Shown here piece after piece: positions 1 through 5,913 of a DNA stretch of 7,373 nt; within the stretch, counting starts at the first letter, position 1; each line of letters starts with the position of its first letter. The stretch comes from JADFUS01 sp036653215 (lineage in GTDB: Bacteria > Bacteroidota > Bacteroidia > Bacteroidales > Rikenellaceae): the NCBI GenBank assembly GCA_036653215.1, contig JAVVUK010000078.1, forward strand, positions 1-7,373, written 5' to 3'. Below the pieces are notes generated by a model that did no database searches, had not been told where the DNA came from, and was given only the letters and a program-made list of their open reading frames with translations. The position numbers were made by a program, and so were the translations under genes.

Positions 1-303
1 TCCCTGCGTCTTCGCTCTTGCTGCCTAAAAAAATCTGATTTAGATCGCTTCTTTTTTATTTGAACTAAATGGCTTTTTTGTTGTTAGCTTCGAGTCTTAG
101 ACTTGGTCATTTACAGGAGTAAACTCCCTGCGTCTTCGCTCTTGCTGCCTAAAAAAATCTGATTTAGATCGCTTCTTTTTTATTTGAACTAAATGGCTTT
201 TTTGTTGTTAGCTTCGAGTCTTAGACTTGGTCATTTACAGGAGTAAACTCCCTGCGTCTTCGCTCTTGCTGCCTAAAAAAATCTGATTTAGATCGCTTCT
301 TTT
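1..303. repeat. Tandem array of a 124-bp non-coding repeat
   Basis: Copies 1-124 and 125-248 are identical base for base, and a third copy matches for 55 bases (249-303) before diverging. The array may continue left of the window. Each unit has T and A runs, a small palindrome (ATTTGAACTAAAT, 59-71 and 183-195) and a short hairpin ATTTAC-AGGA-GTAAAC (109-124 and 233-248). The hairpin pairs better as minus-strand RNA, where the one imperfect position becomes G-U. No long open frame crosses the units. Identity between copies points to recent duplication or gene conversion. I do not recognise the family, and there are no transposase genes, target duplications or CRISPR-like spacers. Confidence 0.93.
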
Positions 304-400
304 AGCTTTAGTCAGATAGCGAGTCCACGACTTGGTTATTTACGGTAAGTAAACTTCCGTTGTCGCTGCTCTTGCTGTCCTGAAAAAACCTAATCTATTA
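304..400. repeat. Diverged copy of the 124-bp repeat
   Basis: After 303 the sequence rejoins the repeat unit at a TAGCTT word, skipping about 30 bases of the unit. It then continues as a degenerate copy. Shared blocks are GACTTGGT-ATTTAC, the GTAAAC arm, GCTCTTGCTG, and an A-run followed by a CTAATCTA/CTGATTTA-like end. The hairpin arms are kept exactly (ATTTAC 338-343, GTAAAC 349-354) although the loop differs (GGTAA instead of AGGA). This looks like an older relative of the perfect copies at 1-303, so the element was probably here before the latest duplication. Confidence 0.7.
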
Positions 401-549
401 CTAATTGTCATGAACTATCAAAAGTGTTTCTTTGCCTCGAAAACAGATTTCTTGGCAAGTTCCGCATTATTAACAGCTTTTTAACGAGTGCAAATATATA
501 GACTATTTTTTTATCTACCAAATTTTACACGAAAAATATATAAAATACC
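401..549. other. AT-rich intergenic stretch upstream of groES
   Basis: This stretch joins the repeats to the groES promoter. I see no supported gene in it. A 24-codon ATG frame at 410-484 and a startless 20-codon minus-strand frame (418-480) are too short and lack translation signals. The AT-rich 490-545 part may act as an upstream promoter region. Confidence 0.4.
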
Positions 550-557
550 TATCTTTG
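523..557 (+). promoter_or_regulatory. Candidate Bacteroidetes-type promoter for groES-groEL
   Basis: TATCTTTG at 550-557 fits the Bacteroidetes -7 consensus TAnnTTTG exactly. The matching -33 element (consensus TTTG) is weak: only TTTTAC at 523-528, about 22 bases upstream. If this is the promoter, transcription starts near 562-566 and the groES leader is about 130 nucleotides. It is the only good -7 match I found between the repeats and groES. Assignment is by motif only. Confidence 0.5.
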
Positions 558-605
558 TGTCACTTTGTCAGATTGATATTGCAATATGTCACCTTAAATG
601 TGACA
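558..605. promoter_or_regulatory. Palindrome and TGTCA-box cluster in the groES leader
   Basis: Directly after the -7 element come TGTCAC (558-563) and TGTCAG (566-571). These are followed by a perfect 12-bp palindrome, ATATTGCAATAT (576-587), and a perfect inverted repeat TGTCAC-CTTAAAT-GTGACA (587-605). The boxes at 566 and 587 lie 21 bases apart, two helical turns. Overlap with the expected transcription start suggests a repressor operator controlling the chaperonin genes, or an RNA hairpin in the leader. It is not a CIRCE element (TTAGCACTC-N9-GAGTGCTAA), so HrcA is not implied. The binding factor is unknown. Confidence 0.45.
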
Positions 606-693
606 AACGAGGCTTGGCATAAAAGATGATAGAGTGATAAAGAGTGTTTGATACAAACAAAACATATAAAACAAACAAAATAAATTATAGACT

Positions 694-966
694 ATGAACA
701 TTAAACCTTTAGCTGACAGGGTCGTTGTTGAACCTAAGGCAATTGAGCAAAAGACAGCTGGTGGATTGATTATCCCGGACACAAACAAAGAAAAACCTTT
801 AGAGGGTGTGGTATTGGCGGTAGGTCCCGGTACTAAAGATATATCTATGGAGGTAAAAGTAGGTGATAAGGTGCTTTATGGTAAATATTCGGGCACCGAA
901 GTAACCGTAGATGGCAAAGATCTGCTTATCATGAGACAGACAGATATACTTGCTACCATTAAATAA
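694..966 (+). CDS. groES: Co-chaperonin GroES (Hsp10)
   Basis: A 90-residue protein of normal GroES length. GroES forms the heptameric lid that caps the GroEL ring in the cytoplasm and encloses unfolded protein during ATP-driven folding. The N-terminal strand (NIKPLADRVVVEP, residues 2-14) and the mobile loop with AGGLIIPD (about residues 22-29), which contacts the GroEL apical domain, are clear. KVGDKVLYGKYSGTEV (about 55-70) and the C-terminal DILATIK are also typical. The ATG at 694 is preceded by an A-rich leader with no Shine-Dalgarno sequence, usual in Bacteroidetes. The stop is 17 bases before groEL, so the two form the standard operon, probably driven from the promoter near 550. Confidence 0.98.
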   Translation: MNIKPLADRVVVEPKAIEQKTAGGLIIPDTNKEKPLEGVVLAVGPGTKDISMEVKVGDKVLYGKYSGTEVTVDGKDLLIMRQTDILATIK

Positions 967-983
967 TTTTAATTAAAAATGTT

Positions 984-2615
984 ATGGCAAAAGAGATAAA
1001 ATTTAATATCGAAGCAAGAGAAAGCCTTAAGGCTGGCGTGGATATTCTTGCTGACGCAGTGAAAGTTACATTAGGACCTAAGGGTCGTAATGTGGTTATA
1101 GGGAAATCATATGGTTCGCCTCATATCACCAAAGACGGTGTGTCTGTGGCGAAAGAGATAGATCTTGAAGACATATTTGCTAACGTAGGTGCCCAAATGG
1201 TGAAAGAGGTGGCTTCAAAGACTGCCGATGATGCTGGTGATGGTACAACAACAGCTACTGTGCTTGCACAGGCGATAATTAGTGTTGGTATAAAAAACGT
1301 TACTGCAGGTGCAAATCCAATGGATCTGAAACGTGGTATCGACAAAGCGGTACTCGAAGTTGTCGCTTCCCTAAAGAAGACAAGTCAGACAGTAGGGAAA
1401 GATATATCTAAGATCGAACAGGTGGCTACAATATCTGCAAATAACGATAATTACATAGGGAAACTTATTGCTGAGGCGATGAGCAAAGTGAAAACGGAGG
1501 GTGTCATAACCGTTGAAGAGGCTAAGGGTACAGATACCTATGTCGATGTGGTTGAGGGGATGCAGTTTGATCGTGGATACCTTTCTTCTTACTTTGTTAC
1601 AGACACAGAGAAGATGGAGACAATCTTAGAAAAGCCTTCTATCCTTATAACAGACAAGAAGATAGCTTCAATGAAAGATCTTCTTCCTATATTAGAGCCA
1701 ATAGCAAAAAACGGAGGTTCTCTTCTTATAATTGCTGAAGATGTGGAGGGCGAGGCTCTTACTACTTTGGTGGTTAATAAATTACGTGGCACGTTAAAAA
1801 TTGCTGCTGTGAAAGCTCCGGGCTTTGGCGATCGCCGTAAGGAGATGCTTCAAGATATAGCTACCTTAACAGGGGCAACAGTGATCTCTGAGGAGGTAGG
1901 TATAACTCTTGAACAAGCTACTATAGAGATGCTTGGTAAAGCAGATAAGGTTACTATAAATAAGGAAAATACAACTATCGTTGATGGTGGTGGTAATAAA
2001 ACAGCTATAAATGAGCGTGTGGCACAGATCCGTTCTATGATCGAAGCTTCAACATCAGACTATGATAAGGAGAAACTTATGGAACGTCTTGCTAAGCTTG
2101 CAGGTGGCGTGGCTGTCCTTTATGTAGGTGCTACAACTGAGGTTGAGATGAAAGAGAAGAAGGCGAGGGTGGACGATGCTCTTGCTGCAACACGTGCTGC
2201 TGTTGAAGAAGGCATAATACCCGGAGGTGGCATAGCTTACATCCGTGCTATTGAAAAGCTTGAGAAGTTACGTGGTGATAATGAAGATGAGAATACAGGT
2301 ATCAACATCATCAAACGTGCTATTGAAGAGCCGTTGCGTCAGATAGTTAAAAATGCAGGTGGTGAGGGTTCTGTCGTGGTGCAAAAGGTACGTGAGGGCA
2401 AAGGTGACTTTGGCTATAACGCTCGTACTGGGGTGTATGAAAATATGCTTAAGGCAGGTATCATAGATCCTACAAAAGTGGCTCGTGTGGCACTTGAAAA
2501 TGCCGCTTCTATTGCTGCCATGTTCTTAACAACAGAATGTGTGCTTGTAGATAAGAAAGAAGAAGCTCCAGCAGGTGGTGGAGGTATGCCTCCGATGGGT
2601 GGCATGGGCTACTAA
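984..2615 (+). CDS. groEL: Chaperonin GroEL (Hsp60)
   Basis: A complete 543-residue group I chaperonin subunit. It forms the double-ring ATPase that folds proteins together with GroES. Nucleotide-site motifs are intact: LGPKGRN (30-36), KDGVSVAKEI (50-59), GDGTTTA (85-91) and the ATPase Asp398 in KKARVDDAL (392-400), followed by AAVEEGIIPGGG. The apical domain lies about 190-375. The C-terminus is a short Gly/Met tail (GGGGMPPMGGMGY) of the kind that lines the ring cavity. No residue looks lost and there is no sign of transfer. The ATG at 984 lacks a Shine-Dalgarno site, and the alignment of the N-terminus with known GroELs supports this start. The gene is the second of the groES-groEL operon. 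Confidence 0.99.
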   Translation: MAKEIKFNIEARESLKAGVDILADAVKVTLGPKGRNVVIGKSYGSPHITKDGVSVAKEIDLEDIFANVGAQMVKEVASKTADDAGDGTTTATVLAQAIISVGIKNVTAGANPMDLKRGIDKAVLEVVASLKKTSQTVGKDISKIEQVATISANNDNYIGKLIAEAMSKVKTEGVITVEEAKGTDTYVDVVEGMQFDRGYLSSYFVTDTEKMETILEKPSILITDKKIASMKDLLPILEPIAKNGGSLLIIAEDVEGEALTTLVVNKLRGTLKIAAVKAPGFGDRRKEMLQDIATLTGATVISEEVGITLEQATIEMLGKADKVTINKENTTIVDGGGNKTAINERVAQIRSMIEASTSDYDKEKLMERLAKLAGGVAVLYVGATTEVEMKEKKARVDDALAATRAAVEEGIIPGGGIAYIRAIEKLEKLRGDNEDENTGINIIKRAIEEPLRQIVKNAGGEGSVVVQKVREGKGDFGYNARTGVYENMLKAGIIDPTKVARVALENAASIAAMFLTTECVLVDKKEEAPAGGGGMPPMGGMGY

Positions 2616-2672
2616 AAAAGTGAAATCGTGAATGGTGGCGTTATAGTTTAAGATGTCATCTATCAAATTATT

Positions 2673-2722
2673 TATAAAAATAGAGATAATAAAACAATGG
2701 TTTTATTATCTCTATTTTTATA
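2673..2722. terminator. Bidirectional hairpin terminator between groEL and comF
   Basis: A perfect 23-bp inverted repeat (arms 2673-2695 and 2700-2722) encloses a 4-base loop, AATG. The arms are AT-rich with a GAGATAATAA core, and each ends in A/T runs, so RNA from either strand gives a stem with U-rich sequence. It lies 57 bases after the groEL stop and 31 bases beyond the end of the converging comF gene. This fits a shared terminator for both operons, of the long AT-rich type common in Bacteroidetes. Confidence 0.9.
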
Positions 2723-2753
2723 TACTTTTGGGATTTTAGCGTTTTATTTCTGC

Positions 2754-3470
2754 TCAGCATCCTTTTGTGGCAGAGAGGGTTGCCACGTTGATGTTTATGT
2801 GCTTATACCTCTTGCGGAGAGTTTTCACGAAGGCGCTTATGGTCTCGCCTGTTGTGGATACATCGTCTACAATCAAGATATGCTTGTCTGAGAAGATGGA
2901 AGAGTCTATCACTTCAAAAGCACCTCTCATGTTATCCTTACGGTCGTAATTGTGTAGGAGTGACGACTGAGGCTTGGTGCTCTTCACTCTTTTTACAGCA
3001 TTGGTGATGAGGGGAACGCCAAGTGCTGTGGCGATGCCTTTTCCTATAAGATCAGATTGGTTATATCCTCTCTGTCTTAGTCTTCGGTGGTGCAGAGGGA
3101 TGGGAACTACAAAATCGATATCTTCAAATTCGTAGGAGCTCTTTATCATATCTCCAAAGATATTACCCATATAAATGGCGAGGGATTTGTCACGACCGAA
3201 CTTTATCTCTTTTATGATATTTGGATAACGGTTGCTTTTCTGATATGAGAAGTAGCAACAAGCACGCTCTATGCCTAAGTCTTCAAACTTCTTGTGCATG
3301 AAGTTGTTGTAGGGATAGTCTATCTGCATGGTGAGTGGCATATCTGCAAGGCAGTCGCCACATAAGAAACTCTCCCTCTCAAGAAGTCGCTTTCCACATA
3401 TCCGACATATAGGAGGATATAGAAGCTCTCTAATTGAGAGGAAGAGTCTTTTAAAGAATTTGAGTATCAC
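2754..3470 (-). CDS. ComF family protein (phosphoribosyltransferase-like)
   Basis: A 238-residue protein with the two-part ComF architecture. An N-terminal zinc-ribbon has Cys22-x2-Cys25 and Cys37-x2-Cys40. A type I phosphoribosyltransferase fold follows, with VVPIPLHHRRLRQRGYNQSDLI (121-142) and the PRPP-binding loop ILIVDDVSTTGET (198-210). ComF proteins are needed for DNA uptake and transformation in some bacteria (for example Haemophilus and Bacillus), but the role in Bacteroidetes is not established. It has no signal peptide and is probably cytoplasmic. The start is GTG at 3470-3468, immediately after the upstream TAG. No ATG or TTG lies between it and the zinc-ribbon, and the next Met is residue 44. 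Expression therefore probably depends on translational coupling to the upstream peptidase gene. It is the last gene before the shared terminator. Confidence 0.9.
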   Translation of the reverse strand: MILKFFKRLFLSIRELLYPPICRICGKRLLERESFLCGDCLADMPLTMQIDYPYNNFMHKKFEDLGIERACCYFSYQKSNRYPNIIKEIKFGRDKSLAIYMGNIFGDMIKSSYEFEDIDFVVPIPLHHRRLRQRGYNQSDLIGKGIATALGVPLITNAVKRVKSTKPQSSLLHNYDRKDNMRGAFEVIDSSIFSDKHILIVDDVSTTGETISAFVKTLRKRYKHININVATLSATKGC

Positions 3471-3473
3471 CTA
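3468..3473 (-). promoter_or_regulatory. Abutting TAG-GTG stop/start junction
   Basis: On the minus strand the peptidase TAG stop is followed at once by the comF GTG start, with no spacer and in the same reading frame. This fits termination followed by re-initiation by the same ribosome. The sequence just upstream (TTAAGCGAA) offers no clear Shine-Dalgarno site. Confidence 0.75.
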
Positions 3474-5912
3474 TTCGCTAAGTTCTGGGATGTGTGTCGA
3501 GTCTCGGTGACTCTCTCCCATTAAGTTTTGGGTAAAGAAGTCCGCCATGCGCCAGAAGAAGTAATTATCTTTGCCTGCAAATCCGTGATTTTCACTTGGT
3601 AAGATTACTATCTCGAAACGCTTTTGTGCGTTTATGAGCGCTTCGGCAACACGATATGTATTTGCGATATGCACATTATCGTCTACCACTCCATGTACAA
3701 GCATAAGTTTCCCTTTTAGGTTCTTCGCAATTTCCGGGTTTGTAGATATGTCGTATACGAAAGTGGTGTCTCCCTTGTCAGAGACTTCTTCACGCACGCC
3801 ATGATGCTTTTCGCTCCACCAATTGTTATATATGTTATTATCATGGTTTCCGGCACAAGATACAGCCCCCTTGAAGAAATCGGGGTATTTGAGCATCGCC
3901 GCTGTGCTCATAAATCCACCACCTGAGTGTCCGTGTATCCCCACACGTGAGATGTCTATAAATTTATGACGTGCAGCAAGGATCTCAATGGCACGTTTCT
4001 TATCGGCAAGCCCATAGTCACGTAAGTTGCCATATCCATATGTATGATACCACTTCGAGCGTTGAGGGCTGCCTCCTCTGTTACCAACGGTGATAACGAT
4101 AAAACCAAGCTGTGCCAACTCGTCAACACGAGTCATGCTTGATGAGAAATAGGCGTTTACAGCCTCTGTTTGTGGTCCTGGATACACATATTCTATAATA
4201 GGGTATACCTTTGTGGAATCGAAGTCAAAGGGTTTATACATAACGCCATAGAGGTCTGTTATGCCGTCTGCTGCCTTTACGGTAAAAGGTTCTGGGAATT
4301 TGTAACCTGCCTCAAAGAGTAGCGATAGGTCTGCCTTTTCAAGCTCCATTAATTTCTTGCCGAAGTTGTCATAGAGTGCCGATGTGGGTATGGTGTTTAC
4401 TCGTGAGTATGAACTTACGAAAAAGCGATTTGTGTCGCCCATCTTTGTTATGTTGTCAAAGTTACCCTCATTTAAACATTTCATGCCTGTACCGTCGAAG
4501 TTGACTCTCCACAGATGTTCATAATAAGGATTTTGCCCTTTTATGCCTCCATTAGCGATGAAATATAGTACACGAGAAGCCTCATCTATGCCTGCTATAT
4601 CCTCCACATGGATCTCTCCTTTTGTAATTTGGTTTTTCAATTTCCCATCGCTGCCGTATAGGTAAAAATGACCCCATCCGTCACGCTCTGACCATACTAT
4701 TACTTCTTTGCCGGAGCCTAAGACACGTATGTCACGAGTTTCTATTGAGACATTCATGCTGTCACGCACTATGGAAGTTGTCTTGAGGGTAGGGATGTCT
4801 ATCTTCGCTATGTCTATTCTCTTTATGTCACGAGAGGTACGTGTGAGGTATATAGTGCTGTTGTCACCTCTCCAGATGGTCGGTTGTATGGTGTCTTGAG
4901 AGTTCCTCTTTAGCTTATCGACAGTGTTTATATATGTCGTTTGGTCTTTAAATAGAGATACATCAACTTGATGTCCTTTTTTTGTAGCATTGTCAAAGAC
5001 GAAAAGATGTTCTTGTGTTGCTCTGTCTTCTCCCGGCATGAGGTAAGAATAAGCTTCAAGGGTGGGGCGAGGTGAGGCAAGAGGATTTATGACCCATAAC
5101 TTACGTGTCAGACGGCTGTCATAACGCACAAGGGCGAAATGTTTAGAGTCGGGAGACCATACCACATAAGAAGGTTTTCTATCTTTTTTCTCCTTTTCTA
5201 TTGTAACATTATCTTTATAGTCGTTGCTCTCTCCATATCCGTAATCTTCAACTCCGTCTGTTGTTATTGCTGTTTCCACGATGGTGCTATCTTTCTCATC
5301 TATGAGGGCTTTGTTGTAGTTTGCACGATCCATATAGTAAAGGTTATTGCTACGTGCGAAGACCACTGTCTTTCCGTCTGGAGACACAGATGCCCATTTT
5401 GGTGACATCTTAGGAGCATTATAATTTTTTAATCTTGCTATGTGACGTGAGGCAAGGTCGTAAGAGAAGTAGAAGACATCGCCTTTTTCGCTATCTCGTT
5501 TTCCTTTTACTGTGTCTTTAGTGTTTTCACGATAGAAGGTGTTTTTCACCTCAAAGGTAAGTTTTGTCACCTCGTCGTTAAAACGTATATTTTCTATTGG
5601 TAGGTGTGCTGCGTCAAAAGGGGTCTTTGTGAGAATGGTTAGCTGACGTGCTAATTCGGCATTATCGAAAAGTTCTCGTTTGCTTCTTTTTGCAGGATCT
5701 ACAAGATACCATTTTGTGCTCTTTGGTGTTTGGAAGCTATACCAAAAGAGATCTCCCTTTTTGAGCCATTGTGGGGCTACGCTCTTATCAAAGACCATTT
5801 TTTTGATCTTGGTAGGGGTGAAACGTTCTGCTAAGGCATAGTTTGGACTTTGTTGTGCTGAGGCTGTCCCAAAAAGCACAATCATAAATAATGTGATAAC
5901 TATTCTCTTCAT
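3471..5912 (-). CDS. Exported S9 family (DPP IV-like) serine peptidase
   Basis: A complete 813-residue prolyl oligopeptidase-family (S9) peptidase. Residues 1-19 form a signal peptide (KR, hydrophobic core, ASA before QQ), so it is exported, most likely to the periplasm or cell surface. A DPP IV-type beta-propeller spans roughly 100-530, with repeats such as SPDGKTVVFAR and SPDSKHFALVR. The alpha/beta-hydrolase domain follows. Its predicted triad is Ser663 in GHSGGG, Asp744 in GVVDDNVH and His776 in SENHGFAG; the oxyanion Tyr is likely Tyr577 in YVYPGP. Family members remove short peptides from N-termini, but specificity cannot be read here. The DPP4 segment Y-x-ERYMG is replaced by NNWWSEKHHGV, and I do not see the Glu-Glu substrate motif, so strict Xaa-Pro DPP IV activity is doubtful. 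It starts one base after the upstream peptidase stop and abuts comF. Confidence 0.93.
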   Translation of the reverse strand: MKRIVITLFMIVLFGTASAQQSPNYALAERFTPTKIKKMVFDKSVAPQWLKKGDLFWYSFQTPKSTKWYLVDPAKRSKRELFDNAELARQLTILTKTPFDAAHLPIENIRFNDEVTKLTFEVKNTFYRENTKDTVKGKRDSEKGDVFYFSYDLASRHIARLKNYNAPKMSPKWASVSPDGKTVVFARSNNLYYMDRANYNKALIDEKDSTIVETAITTDGVEDYGYGESNDYKDNVTIEKEKKDRKPSYVVWSPDSKHFALVRYDSRLTRKLWVINPLASPRPTLEAYSYLMPGEDRATQEHLFVFDNATKKGHQVDVSLFKDQTTYINTVDKLKRNSQDTIQPTIWRGDNSTIYLTRTSRDIKRIDIAKIDIPTLKTTSIVRDSMNVSIETRDIRVLGSGKEVIVWSERDGWGHFYLYGSDGKLKNQITKGEIHVEDIAGIDEASRVLYFIANGGIKGQNPYYEHLWRVNFDGTGMKCLNEGNFDNITKMGDTNRFFVSSYSRVNTIPTSALYDNFGKKLMELEKADLSLLFEAGYKFPEPFTVKAADGITDLYGVMYKPFDFDSTKVYPIIEYVYPGPQTEAVNAYFSSSMTRVDELAQLGFIVITVGNRGGSPQRSKWYHTYGYGNLRDYGLADKKRAIEILAARHKFIDISRVGIHGHSGGGFMSTAAMLKYPDFFKGAVSCAGNHDNNIYNNWWSEKHHGVREEVSDKGDTTFVYDISTNPEIAKNLKGKLMLVHGVVDDNVHIANTYRVAEALINAQKRFEIVILPSENHGFAGKDNYFFWRMADFFTQNLMGESHRDSTHIPELSE

Positions 5913-5913
5913 T

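Noticed and set aside
1..303. CRISPR array
   Set aside because: The copies are directly adjacent and identical over the whole 124-bp period, so there are no variable spacers and the unit is far too long.
418..480. Minus-strand 20-codon stretch with coding-like composition, possible gene remnant
   Set aside because: No start codon and bounded by stops; too short to tell from chance.
410..484. 24-codon ATG reading frame on the plus strand
   Set aside because: Very short, no ribosome-binding context, no recognisable product, and it lies in AT-rich intergenic DNA.
481..660. CIRCE/HrcA operator before groES
   Set aside because: A GAGTGC word occurs near 485, but its TTAGCACTC partner at nine-base spacing is missing.
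594..788. Minus-strand 64-codon frame over the groES start
   Set aside because: It overlaps the leader and the groES coding region antisense, and its product is a hydrophobic composition artefact without family features.
2697..2891. Plus-strand 64-codon frame after groEL
   Set aside because: It starts inside the terminator loop and runs antisense through comF.
2754..5912. Single peptidase-ComF fusion gene broken by a nonsense mutation
   Set aside because: Both proteins have complete, normal-length domains, ComF proteins are normally separate, and the peptidase is exported while ComF is expected in the cytoplasm. Coupled separate genes explain it better.
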